From [Leptolyngbya] sp. PCC 7376 (GTDB lineage Bacteria; Cyanobacteriota; Cyanobacteriia; Cyanobacteriales; MRBY01), in assembly GCF_000316605.1 (NCBI RefSeq), contig NC_019683.1, forward strand, positions 2,712,036 to 2,776,035: 64,000 bases of DNA, written 5' to 3'. The position numbers and the translations under genes were made by a program. This document shows, piece by piece, positions 56,173 to 64,000 of the stretch (positions are counted from its first letter, which is position 1; every line of letters begins with the position of its first letter). The notes under the pieces were generated by a model. The model did not search any database. It had not been told where the DNA came from and saw nothing but the letters and a program-made list of their open reading frames with translations.

Positions 56173-57375
56173 ATGGATTGGTTGAATTTGGGCTTGGTTG
56201 ATGGATTGTTATTGGCGTGTCTGGCAATTCAAGGCAGCGCGGCAATTATCGTTTTAGCTCGCTTTTCGAAAGGTGCATTCCGTCGCCCACCCCTAACACC
56301 ACAGCCCTCTAATTCCGACAATCTTGCCTCTGTGACGGTCGTTGTACCTAGTCTGAATGAGGTGGAAAGGATTCAACCTTGTCTTAATGGTCTGAGTCAG
56401 CAAAGTTATGAAGTCCGAGAGATTTTAGTTGTTGATAGTAATTCGACTGATGGTACGCGAGATAAGGTGCTAGCGGCAGCACAAACAGACCCACGGTTTC
56501 GACTGTTAACGGATGACCCTTTACCGAATGATTGGGTTGGTAGGCCTTGGGCATTGAATTGGGGTTTCGAGCAGAGTGCGCCGGAGAGTAAATGGTTTCT
56601 AGGGATTGATGCAGATACTGAGCCACAGCCGGGCATGATTGCGAGTGTTTTGCAGGCAGCGGAAGAAGAGGGGTTTGATTTGGTGTCGCTGTCACCGCAG
56701 TTTATTTTGCAGTATCCAGGTGAATGGTGGTTGCAACCGGCGCTATTGATGACGTTACTGTTCCGGTTTGATGTCGCAGGTATTCGTAATCCGAATCAAG
56801 AGTCAGTGATGGCGAATGGGCAATGTTTTCTGTGTAAACGTGAAGTATTAGAAAAAGTTGGCGGGTATAGTTCTGCTGCTAGTTCGTTTTGTGATGATGT
56901 GACGTTAGCGCGGAATATTGCAAAAGCTGGCTACAAAGTGGGTTTTCTCGACGGCGCAAAAGTGATTAAGGTGCGTATGTATGAGGGGATGAAGGAGACT
57001 TGGGAAGAATGGGGGCGATCGCTGGATCTGAAAGATGCGGCTTCGGCTGGTCAGCTGCGAGTTCAAGTTTGGTTATTAACAATGGTGCAGGGCCTGCCAA
57101 TTCCTTTGAGCCTTCTGCTGCTGAGTGTCTGGCAAATGGGCACAGATAGCCTGATGTTTAAAAGTCTATTCTGGTTAAATGTGGGCTTAGTGGTGATTCG
57201 GTTTGCGATGCTGTTGGCGATCGCCGGTTCCTATGACCGTAGCCGTCACGATAATAAGAATTCACTTTTATTTTGGCTTTCTCCTTTGGCCGATCCCTTG
57301 GCTGTTATCCGAATTTTTATGTCAGCAAGTGCCAAATCGATCTCATGGCGTGGAAGAACTTATCGTCAAACCTAG
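56173..57375 (+). CDS. cruG: Carotenoid 2'-O-glycosyltransferase (CruG family)
   Basis: 400 residues from ATG 56173 (the frame is open from a TTG at 56140 inside the terminator, an unlikely start). Family 2 glycosyltransferase: TVVVPSLNEVERIQ, VDSNSTDGTRD, GIDADTEP (DxD) and a C-terminal pair of membrane helices (GLPIPLSLLLLSVWQ, LVVIRFAMLLAIAGS). CruG transfers the sugar to the 2'-hydroxyl of myxol, finishing myxoxanthophyll in the membrane. It follows cruF as in other cyanobacteria. Confidence 0.88.
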   Translation: MDWLNLGLVDGLLLACLAIQGSAAIIVLARFSKGAFRRPPLTPQPSNSDNLASVTVVVPSLNEVERIQPCLNGLSQQSYEVREILVVDSNSTDGTRDKVLAAAQTDPRFRLLTDDPLPNDWVGRPWALNWGFEQSAPESKWFLGIDADTEPQPGMIASVLQAAEEEGFDLVSLSPQFILQYPGEWWLQPALLMTLLFRFDVAGIRNPNQESVMANGQCFLCKREVLEKVGGYSSAASSFCDDVTLARNIAKAGYKVGFLDGAKVIKVRMYEGMKETWEEWGRSLDLKDAASAGQLRVQVWLLTMVQGLPIPLSLLLLSVWQMGTDSLMFKSLFWLNVGLVVIRFAMLLAIAGSYDRSRHDNKNSLLFWLSPLADPLAVIRIFMSASAKSISWRGRTYRQT

Positions 57376-57381
57376 ATTGCA

Positions 57382-57891
57382 TTAATCTTGGCGGGGAAAA
57401 ATAAATAGCTCTCCTTCTTGATTAAAATGCTCATGTTTTTGAATACCTTGGGAGATAAATCCCGCTTTTTTTGCAACGGCATGGGCTGGATAATTCTCTG
57501 GATGGCAGTAGGCTCTCACTTCCGCTATTGTTGTGAGTTCAGCGACTAATGTCCGTAGGGTTTCGGTGGCAATGCCCTGATTTAGATGAGCTTCATTAAC
57601 GCTGTAATAGCATTCCAAAATGCCTTCTGTGTAAGGTGCATAGCCGCAAGAACCGACATAGAGATTGTCTGATTTTATGGCGATCGCATAGGAATGGATG
57701 GGTTCGGTTGTGTCGTAGGCTTCACGGACAAAATCAAATAAGGCTATTGCTCCAGCTTTTGTTTTTTGCTCTGGTTCGAACATCAAATACTGAGTCGAAT
57801 TCTCGTTCAGCATAAAGCTTAAAAAATGTGGCAAGTCTGCTATCTGAAATTGTCGGATAACAAACCGTTCTGTCTCCAAAGGAATATCCAC
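57382..57891 (-). CDS. GNAT family N-acetyltransferase
   Basis: 169 residues, RimJ/RimL-like. Starts IPLETERFVIRQFQIAD; acetyl-CoA region LNQGIATETLRTLVAE and the late HPENYPAHAVAKKAGFI are typical. It acetylates an amine of unknown substrate (protein N-terminus or small molecule). Convergent with cruG, 6 bases apart. Confidence 0.85.
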   Translation of the reverse strand: MDIPLETERFVIRQFQIADLPHFLSFMLNENSTQYLMFEPEQKTKAGAIALFDFVREAYDTTEPIHSYAIAIKSDNLYVGSCGYAPYTEGILECYYSVNEAHLNQGIATETLRTLVAELTTIAEVRAYCHPENYPAHAVAKKAGFISQGIQKHEHFNQEGELFIFPRQD

Positions 57892-58047
57892 AATTTTTTC
57901 TCTAGTTATTTCTTTTAGGATAGCGAGCTAGATTTGAAATTTCGTTTTTGGGCGATCGCCATAGAGCAAGAAAAGATCTTTGTGATTTTGACGAAGCTTG
58001 CCGCCTAGCTTGATAATAAAAGTGAGTTTTTTTGTGCGCAGTTGATT

Positions 58048-58803
58048 ATGTCCAATCTCCCAAAGTCATTTCCTGACACCCTAGAGCAAGCTAAATCCGC
58101 TACCCTCACTAGTCTCGAAGCAGGATGTGGCAGAGTCCTTGTCGAATTATGTTTTCCGGAGATTGCGCTAAAGGCTCAAAGTCTAGCTTGGGATTTCGCG
58201 CAGGTTTTTGTTAAAGAATATGGCTCTGGTTTAAAGGTTTTATTTCCTGATACTGGCGCTGCAGCATTAGCAAAACGGGATTGGGGCGAAGTGGAGTTTT
58301 CTGTCACTGATATTGGTTCTTCCCGTAATCCAGTGCAATACAAGGTGAATGACGCGGATCAGATTTTTCTTGTTGTTTGTCCATCCTCTGTCGAAGTTGC
58401 GCAAGTAGAAAAGCTGTGTGAGCTTGCCGGCGATCGCCCTGTGATTATGCTAATTCCACAGTTAGAAGATGTTTCTATTGTGGGCATTGGCTATGCCGCA
58501 CGGCAATTGCGGGAGCGGTTTATTAGTACCCTTGAAAGCGCTTATTACATTCGCCCCTACGACGGCGCAATGGTGTGGCGCTCTTTTCCATCTGGGTGGG
58601 AAGTTTACCTCGAAAAAGAAGAAGGTGAATACGAACTCATTGCGACCGAAACTCAGAAACCTCTCGGTGAATATTTAGAGCGTTTATTGCTGGCGGCGGT
58701 TGAACCAGAAGATGGCGAAGATGCAGGTGAAACTACGACCAAAATTAAAAAGCGTGGCATTTTCGGTGAGCTACAAAGTTTCCTTAAGGCCCTCAGTAAC
58801 TAA
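58048..58803 (+). CDS. DUF1995 family protein
   Basis: About 251 residues from ATG 58048 (the frame is open from TTG 58042). FPDTLEQAKSATLTSLEAG, FPEIALKAQSLAWDFAQVF, and a C-terminal FPSGWEVYLEKEEGEYEL are typical of DUF1995, a cyanobacterial and plastid family linked in plants (LPA3) to photosystem II assembly. No membrane span. Function in cyanobacteria unknown. 15 bases from the next gene, so likely one transcript. Confidence 0.82.
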   Translation: MSNLPKSFPDTLEQAKSATLTSLEAGCGRVLVELCFPEIALKAQSLAWDFAQVFVKEYGSGLKVLFPDTGAAALAKRDWGEVEFSVTDIGSSRNPVQYKVNDADQIFLVVCPSSVEVAQVEKLCELAGDRPVIMLIPQLEDVSIVGIGYAARQLRERFISTLESAYYIRPYDGAMVWRSFPSGWEVYLEKEEGEYELIATETQKPLGEYLERLLLAAVEPEDGEDAGETTTKIKKRGIFGELQSFLKALSN

Positions 58804-58818
58804 AATTGGCAATATCTG

Positions 58819-59760
58819 ATGTCTGAGCATTTTTCTTCGCAATCACCAAAAACTGAACTCAAAATTGCCATTGTTGGGGATATCCATGAGCAATGGGACG
58901 CAACGGGCGATCGCCAAGCCCTTGAATTGCTCGAGGTAGACTGCGTTTTATTTGTGGGAGATTTTGGCAACGAAGCCATTGAGATCGTTGAAAATGCGGC
59001 AGCGCTACCATTTCCAAAAGCTGCGATTTTTGGGAATCATGATGCTTGGTATACGGCGTCGGATTGGGGTCGCAAAAAATCACCCTATGACCATGCCTTA
59101 GAAGATCGTGTTCAAGTACAATTCGATCTGCTAGGGAATGCCCATGTTGGTTATGGCTGTCTCGATTTGCCCAGTTTAAACATCTCAGTGATTGGCAGTC
59201 GTCCATTCAGTTGGGGTGGGGGAAAATGGAAGAACAAAAAATTTCTCAGTGAGCGGTTTGGCGTTAATAATTTCGACGAATCCCTCAAATTAATGATGCG
59301 CCGTGTGGAATCAGCCCAGTGTGATAACGTGATTTTCCTTGGTCATAATGGCCCCACAGGTCTTGGCACTGCACCTGAAGATATGTGCGGTCGAGATTGG
59401 GATCCGCTCGGTGGTGATTTTGGGGATCCTGACTTCGAGCAGGCGATCACCGCGACGAAAGAACTCGGCAAAAATATTTCTTTTGTCACTTTTGGGCATA
59501 TGCATTACACGCTCCGCCACCGAAAAGATCGACTACGCACCCGCATTAAACACCAAGATCAAATCCTCTACGTTAATGCCGCCCAAGTGCCCCGTCTCAA
59601 AAACTATCCGAATGGCGATCGCCACCACGCCTTCACTGTTGTTACCCTCAATGATGGTCAACCCCAAAAATCAGAACTCGTCTGGGTCAACCCAATTCAA
59701 AATACCCAAGAATGTCAAACCCTCTGGGATTGTCATCAATTAGAATTTGCCTCATCCTGA
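58819..59760 (+). CDS. Calcineurin-like metallophosphoesterase (TIGR04168)
   Basis: 313 residues. Dimetal site: GDIHEQW (20-26), GDFGNE, GNHDAWY, FLGHNGPTG, and FGHMHYT. It is the TIGR04168 subgroup, found in cyanobacteria and plants, substrate unknown. A large insert between the GNHD and LGHN motifs (Trp/Lys-rich SWGGGKWKNKKF) is part of this group. Last 25 bases overlap the convergent VOC gene. Confidence 0.88.
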   Translation: MSEHFSSQSPKTELKIAIVGDIHEQWDATGDRQALELLEVDCVLFVGDFGNEAIEIVENAAALPFPKAAIFGNHDAWYTASDWGRKKSPYDHALEDRVQVQFDLLGNAHVGYGCLDLPSLNISVIGSRPFSWGGGKWKNKKFLSERFGVNNFDESLKLMMRRVESAQCDNVIFLGHNGPTGLGTAPEDMCGRDWDPLGGDFGDPDFEQAITATKELGKNISFVTFGHMHYTLRHRKDRLRTRIKHQDQILYVNAAQVPRLKNYPNGDRHHAFTVVTLNDGQPQKSELVWVNPIQNTQECQTLWDCHQLEFASS

Positions 59761-60140
59761 CTAATTTCGATGACATTACCGTCTGGATCTTGGACAAATA
59801 AGGCCTGACGACCTGATGCGCTCATTTGATAGGGGTGATTTTGTGAATCTAGTTGCGATCGCACAGCGCTGAGATCTTCCACTCCGAAAGCTACATGAGG
59901 ATTGCGACCAATTTTTTCTGGATTGTGGAGTTGTGCGGCAAAACTAGAATCTTCGATTAAGTGGAATTGTATTTCGCCGATCTGATACCAAGTACCTGCA
60001 TAGTTAAACGGACGCTCAACCTTTGGCAATCCCAGCACCACGTCATAAAAGACTTCAGCACGGGACTTATCCGACACCAAAAGGGCTGCATGTAGGCAGC
60101 GAGTAATGTTGATCTTTGAGGCGGTGGGGTTTGAAGTCAT
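59736..60140 (-). CDS. VOC (glyoxalase/bleomycin resistance) family protein
   Basis: 134 residues with the VOC start ITRCLHAALLVSDKSRAEVFYDVVLGL (metal His at CLHAAL) and the end QALFVQDPDGNVIEI (catalytic Glu). One VOC unit of paired beta-alpha-beta-beta-beta modules. Substrate unknown; annotated broadly as a glyoxalase-like protein. It overlaps the phosphoesterase gene by 25 bases. Confidence 0.83.
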   Translation of the reverse strand: MTSNPTASKINITRCLHAALLVSDKSRAEVFYDVVLGLPKVERPFNYAGTWYQIGEIQFHLIEDSSFAAQLHNPEKIGRNPHVAFGVEDLSAVRSQLDSQNHPYQMSASGRQALFVQDPDGNVIEISQDEANSN

Positions 60141-60249
60141 TTTTCTATATAGCCAGCTATGTAAACATGATTTGAAATCACATTTTAAAATTTGCTGCCG
60201 CTAAAAATCCTGAGACGATGAATCAATATCCCAAGTCTCCAAACCTAAA

Positions 60250-60705
60250 TTAAGCATCAGTCGTCGCAAAATTCGACCACCCTTTAATTTTGTTACCCAG
60301 CCGGAATGACAGTGCCTGTGCCAAACCAAGATGCTCTGCTCCCACTAAAAGCATAAGATCCTGTTTTTTAATGCTCGATAGATCATCGGGGCAATCCTGA
60401 AAATCTAGACATAGAACAGTTGACTGATCCCAAACTTCACGGCGTAATCGGCAGGCATCCGGCAGGATGAGAATCATTTTTCGGTAACGCGCCAAAGCTG
60501 CCTTTTCGAAAGCATCACTATCATCGCGGTTCGAAGAAAATTTATGGTCAGTCATAATATCGATGAACTCTGGAGCTCTTTCTTTAACGTTAGAATCCGT
60601 TGCGGTAATTATTCGATATCCTTCAGATTTTTTATCTTTGCTAAGAGTAAATAACTTAAAGCAATAAAGTGTTAACGCTATGTGTTGAAACTTACGAAAC
60701 CACAC
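60250..60705 (-). CDS. Hypothetical protein, 151 aa
   Basis: No family recognised. N-terminal ~25 residues are weakly hydrophobic (FQHIALTLYCFKLFTL), then a charged region and a Leu-rich C-terminal half (SSIKKQDLMLLVGAEHLGLAQALSFRLGN). Low-confidence gene: the region between VOC and mntC is otherwise empty and codon use looks ordinary. Confidence 0.4.
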   Translation of the reverse strand: MWFRKFQHIALTLYCFKLFTLSKDKKSEGYRIITATDSNVKERAPEFIDIMTDHKFSSNRDDSDAFEKAALARYRKMILILPDACRLRREVWDQSTVLCLDFQDCPDDLSSIKKQDLMLLVGAEHLGLAQALSFRLGNKIKGWSNFATTDA

Positions 60706-60949
60706 TGTTCTTACTCAGGGTTTGATGACTGAATGTATCGAACATTGCAAATATCATTATTTTCATTCATTGGTCAAAAATATTTTGTACCATGGCCATA
60801 TAGCCTAAAAGCTTGAGATATAAGGGATTTAGACTCTGACCTCTGCATCGGCAATGATTAAAGAGGCGGATTTTTTTCGATTACTGGGCAAATATGAGAA
60901 GAAAATGAGACAATAATCACAATGTTCTTTCATATTGTGTTGTGCGCTC

Positions 60950-61936
60950 ATGGTCTTAATGCCACGCTTCCGCAGAAAAATAGCATTATCTAGCGTTTTG
61001 CTCGGACTATGGTTAGTCGGTTGTAATCCAGAATCTCCTAATGTCTCAACGTCAACGGAACAATCGGAAACCGAGACACCAGCAACAGAGCAAGATGGGC
61101 GAAAAAAAGTTTTAACGACGTTTAGTGTGTTGGCTGATATTGCGCAAAATGTGGCGGGCGATCGCCTCGTCGTTGAGTCCATCACAAAAATTGGAGCAGA
61201 AATTCACGGTTATGAACCGACGCCGAGTGATTTGGTGCGGGCGCAAGATGCGGATCTGCTGCTTTACAACGGTATGAATCTCGAACGCTGGTTTGAACAA
61301 TTTTTGGGTAACCTTGAGGATGTGCCATCAATTATTTTGACCGAAGGTATTGAGCCGATTCCCATTGCCTCTGGCCCTTACACCGACAAGCCAAATCCCC
61401 ATGCTTGGATGTCGCCGCAGAATGCTTTGATTTATGTGGAAAATATTCGCCAAGCTTTTGTTGAGCTAGATCCAGAAAATGCGGATTATTACACCGCCAA
61501 TGCAGAAACCTATAGTGCAGAAATTCAGGCGATCGCCGATCAATTAGAAGCTGATTTAAGCCTTGTGCCAGAAGAGCAACGATATCTGGTGAGTTGTGAA
61601 GGCGCTTTTTCGTATCTCGCTCAAGATTATGGCCTTGAAGAAATCTATATTTGGCCGATTAATGCTGAGCAACAATTTACCCCCAAGCAAGTGCAAGGCG
61701 TGATCGAAGAAGTGAAAGACAATAATGTGCCAACTATTTTCTGCGAAAGTACCGTTAGTGATGAAGGCCAAAAAGAAGTGGCAAAAGCATCCGGCGCAAG
61801 ATTTGGTGGCAACCTCTATGTGGATTCTCTTTCCACTGAAGAAGGTCCAGTGCCTTCCTATATTCAACTCCTCGAATATGATGCTCGCACCATCGCCAAT
61901 GGTCTGTTAGCAGGGAGCCAAATCCAAAACGAATAA
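60950..61936 (+). CDS. mntC: Manganese ABC transporter substrate-binding lipoprotein
   Basis: Binds Mn(II) outside the cell membrane for import. Lipoprotein signal with lipobox LWLVGC (Cys is the lipidated residue) follows the basic start. The metal ligands are of the Mn type: His in EIHGYEPTPSD, His in PHAWMSP, Glu in SCEGAFSYLA and Asp in YVDSLS, where a zinc protein (ZnuA) would have a His-rich loop and His in the third place. Start codons at 60935 (TTG), 60950 and 60959 are possible. First gene of mntCAB. In Synechocystis it is repressed by ManR when Mn is plentiful. Confidence 0.9.
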   Translation: MVLMPRFRRKIALSSVLLGLWLVGCNPESPNVSTSTEQSETETPATEQDGRKKVLTTFSVLADIAQNVAGDRLVVESITKIGAEIHGYEPTPSDLVRAQDADLLLYNGMNLERWFEQFLGNLEDVPSIILTEGIEPIPIASGPYTDKPNPHAWMSPQNALIYVENIRQAFVELDPENADYYTANAETYSAEIQAIADQLEADLSLVPEEQRYLVSCEGAFSYLAQDYGLEEIYIWPINAEQQFTPKQVQGVIEEVKDNNVPTIFCESTVSDEGQKEVAKASGARFGGNLYVDSLSTEEGPVPSYIQLLEYDARTIANGLLAGSQIQNE

Positions 61937-62002
61937 CCTTTAACCTTTTCTCTCAACTCGTCTATTTCTTTTTCCTCTGAATCTCCACTCACCGAAAAAA
62001 TA

Positions 62003-62794
62003 ATGACTGCTTCTCTCCTTGACATCACAGTCCAAAATCTCAGCGTCACCTACAGCAATACTCGACTTGCGCTATATAATGCCAATTGTCATGTGCAACC
62101 CGGCACAATCACTGGACTGGTTGGCCCCAATGGTGGCGGTAAATCGACGTTATTTAAATCGATTATGGGATTTTTGAAACCGACTCAAGGCCGAGTCACA
62201 GTGGCGGGTCATTCCGTGAAAAAGGCGCAGCGAAAACAATTGATGGCCTATGTCCCACAGTCTGATGAAGTAGATTGGAATTTTCCTGTGAGTGTCTTTG
62301 ATGTGGTGATGATGGGGCGTTATGGCTATATGAATATGTTGCGAATTCCCAGTGCGAAAGATCGTCGGTTGGTGATGGAGAGTTTAGAGCGAGTGGGGAT
62401 GATCGAGTTTCGCGATCGCCAGATTGGAGAGTTATCGGGTGGTCAGAAAAAACGAGCCTTTCTCGCAAGGGCTTTAGCACAAGAAGGGAAAGTTATTTTG
62501 CTCGATGAACCCTTTACTGGTGTGGACGTTAAAACCGAAAAAAGCATTATCGATTTGCTCCTCCAACTACGGGATGAAGGCCATACGATTTTGGTGTCTA
62601 CTCATGATCTAGCGTCTATCTCTACGTTCTGTGATCGCACGATTTTGCTCAATAAAACGATCCTTGCGGAAGGCACTACCGCCGAAACTTTTACCGAAGA
62701 AAACTTGGTGATGACCTTTGGCGGTTTACCAATGAGCAGTCTGCAACAACTGGCTCACCCCGTAAATCCTGAGTCCTCTGAGGTGGATGCGTGA
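62003..62794 (+). CDS. mntA: Manganese ABC transporter ATP-binding protein
   Basis: 263 residues. Walker A GPNGGGKST, Q-loop AYVPQSDEVDW, signature LSGGQKKRAF, Walker B VILLDEPFTG and the H-loop STHDLAS. Energises Mn import with MntB and MntC. Its stop overlaps the mntB GTG start (62791-62794), so the two are translated together. Zinc or iron is the alternative substrate by family, but MntC fixes it as Mn. Confidence 0.92.
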   Translation: MTASLLDITVQNLSVTYSNTRLALYNANCHVQPGTITGLVGPNGGGKSTLFKSIMGFLKPTQGRVTVAGHSVKKAQRKQLMAYVPQSDEVDWNFPVSVFDVVMMGRYGYMNMLRIPSAKDRRLVMESLERVGMIEFRDRQIGELSGGQKKRAFLARALAQEGKVILLDEPFTGVDVKTEKSIIDLLLQLRDEGHTILVSTHDLASISTFCDRTILLNKTILAEGTTAETFTEENLVMTFGGLPMSSLQQLAHPVNPESSEVDA

Positions 62795-63660
62795 GTGCGT
62801 TAGTAAATTGGATTATTGAGCCACTGCAATATGGTTTTCTCGTGAAAGCCATTTGGGTTAGTGCTTTTGTCGGTCTCGTTTGTGCAGTATTGTCCTGCTA
62901 TGTCACGCTAAAAGGTTGGTCGCTAATGGGCGATGCCGTCTCCCATGCCGTTGTGCCAGGGGTTGTGGTGGCCTACGCCCTCAATATTCCCTTTGCCATC
63001 GGTGCATTTATTTTTGGTTTTGGCGCGACGGTGGCGATCGGCTATGTCAAATCAGCGACGAGATTAAAAGAAGATGCTGTGATTGGCGTCGTCTTTACGG
63101 GATTTTTTGCCTTTGGACTAGTGCTCGTCACAAAAATTCCCAGCAATATTGATCTCTTTCATATTTTGTTCGGCAATGTGCTCGGTATTTCCCAAGGGGA
63201 TATTATCCAAACACTGATTGCAGGATGTTTAACGCTGGCTGTAATTCTCTTTCGGCGCAGAGATTTATTGTTATTTTGTTTTGACCCAAACCACGCAAAA
63301 GCCATTGGTCTCAATACCCAGGCGATGTATTACACATTGCTCTCTGTCCTCGCACTCACAATCGTGACTGCCCTACAAACCGCAGGAATTATTCTCGTGA
63401 TTGCAATGCTGGTGACTCCTGGGGCGATCGCCTATCTCCTCACAGATCGCTTTGACCATATGCTTTGGATTTCCAGCGCTAGCAGTATTTTCTCTTGCGT
63501 TGTCGGAACCTATCTGAGCTACCATCTTGATATTTCTACTGGTGGTTCTATCGTTGTTTTACTCTCACTGATTTTTGTCGTCACAATGTTTTGTGCACCG
63601 AAATACGGCGTTTTAGCTAAACACCTTGTCAAACCCGACATGCCAGAATCCATCTCTTAA
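62791..63660 (+). CDS. mntB: Manganese ABC transporter permease
   Basis: 289-residue ABC-3 permease with about eight membrane spans, starting GTG at 62791. SLMGDAVSHAVVPGVVVAYAL has the EAA-like coupling segment, and KSATRLKEDAVIGVVFTGFFAFGLV is conserved. Forms the membrane channel for Mn(II) with MntA. No terminator is evident after it. Confidence 0.9.
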   Translation: MSALVNWIIEPLQYGFLVKAIWVSAFVGLVCAVLSCYVTLKGWSLMGDAVSHAVVPGVVVAYALNIPFAIGAFIFGFGATVAIGYVKSATRLKEDAVIGVVFTGFFAFGLVLVTKIPSNIDLFHILFGNVLGISQGDIIQTLIAGCLTLAVILFRRRDLLLFCFDPNHAKAIGLNTQAMYYTLLSVLALTIVTALQTAGIILVIAMLVTPGAIAYLLTDRFDHMLWISSASSIFSCVVGTYLSYHLDISTGGSIVVLLSLIFVVTMFCAPKYGVLAKHLVKPDMPESIS

Positions 63661-63895
63661 ATCGAATATTTTTCAAACAAGAAGGGTGTTTAGTTGTCTG
63701 TTGAAAGATAGTGAGCAATGCCAGAATATTTAGGAATAAAATCCTTTTTATTTACCCCTTGCATCATTAAATAGTGAAGTGAAATCACCCATTATTTTGA
63801 TGCTAAATAATTCAGAATTGGGTCATCAAAAAAAGCATATTGCACGTTTTCAGGTAAAATCACCAAAAATATTAGCAACTCACAATAAATATTCC

Positions 63896-64000
63896 ATGGC
63901 GCAAATTTGTATCGAGTCCTTGAATGTTCATCTCAAAACTTCAAAAGATGAAACATTGCTCACCTCACTCAAACGCGCCAAAGTTTCTTTAGAAGCCGTG
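63896..64000 (+). CDS. Start of an unidentified gene, cut off by the window end
   Basis: ATG at 63896 opens a frame of 35 codons to the end of the window. TSKDETLLTSLKRAKVSLEAV has the spacing of the stretch before the cluster-binding loop of 2Fe-2S ferredoxins, but the cysteines would be beyond the edge, so this is only a hint. 235 bases separate it from mntB. Confidence 0.4.
   Translation, partial: MAQICIESLNVHLKTSKDETLLTSLKRAKVSLEAV

Noticed and set aside
60829-61185. 118-codon minus-strand frame over the start of mntC
   Set aside because: Antisense shadow of the mntC coding sequence.
1-64000. CRISPR arrays, tRNA and rRNA genes
   Set aside because: No regularly spaced repeats, T-loop/acceptor patterns or rRNA segments were recognised in the gaps.

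Overview
The window is chromosomal DNA of a cyanobacterium. Evidence: the beta' RNA polymerase subunit is split into rpoC1 and rpoC2; the HIP1 palindrome GCGATCGC occurs dozens of times; and there are genes for GUN4, a CpcS/CpcU-type phycobilin lyase, the omega-3 desaturase DesB, solanesyl diphosphate synthase, a Tic20-like protein, a COP23-domain protein, CruF/CruG and MntCAB. Gene content and protein sequences resemble the Synechococcus PCC 7002 / Leptolyngbya PCC 7376 type of marine or brackish strain; that placement is inference. No rRNA, tRNA or CRISPR was recognised.

Layout. 0-11.5 kb: 3' part of a PP2C phosphatase, glycosyltransferase, a 50-aa membrane peptide, sds, a DUF2256 mini-protein, a GntR regulator, desB, Tic20-like, COP23-like, pfkA, two overlapping genes of unknown role, phosphoglucomutase. 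11.5-17.9 kb: a looser, accessory-looking stretch with a degenerate clan AA aspartic protease, a lone receiver protein, two small helical proteins that look like paralogues, a glutaredoxin-like protein, an orphan terminator, a secreted helical protein and a kexin/PrcA-like subtilase. 17.9-25 kb: alr, a degenerate dihydroorotase-like gene, ahcY, a dead IS5-family element, grx-tadA, a cupin PMI and an A-type Fe-S carrier. 25-31 kb: the str operon rpsL-rpsG-fusA-tufA-rpsJ, then a Lon-N-domain protein. 31-38.5 kb: DUF697 GTPase, beta-lactamase-like hydrolase, DUF924, RNase D-like, phycobilin lyase, three conserved unknowns, hisD. 38.7-49.5 kb: rpsT-tatD, then rpoB-rpoC1-rpoC2. 49.7-64 kb: a small membrane protein, an intact IS982-family element, aspA, gun4, a response regulator with a nucleotidyltransferase, cruF-cruG, GNAT, DUF1995, a TIGR04168 phosphoesterase, VOC, mntC-mntA-mntB and the start of an unidentified gene.

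How the genes work together. Three blocks are coherent: the translation block with its RNA polymerase partner block, cruF-cruG for myxol glycosides, and mntCAB for manganese import to photosystem II. Most of the rest is single-gene housekeeping typical of cyanobacteria. No complete new multi-gene system could be shown. The best leads are the 11.7-14.7 kb cluster (paired small proteins, orphan terminator, active-site-less protease), two overlapping mutually exclusive hairpins between tufA and rpsJ, and the dihydroorotase homologue with damaged metal ligands.
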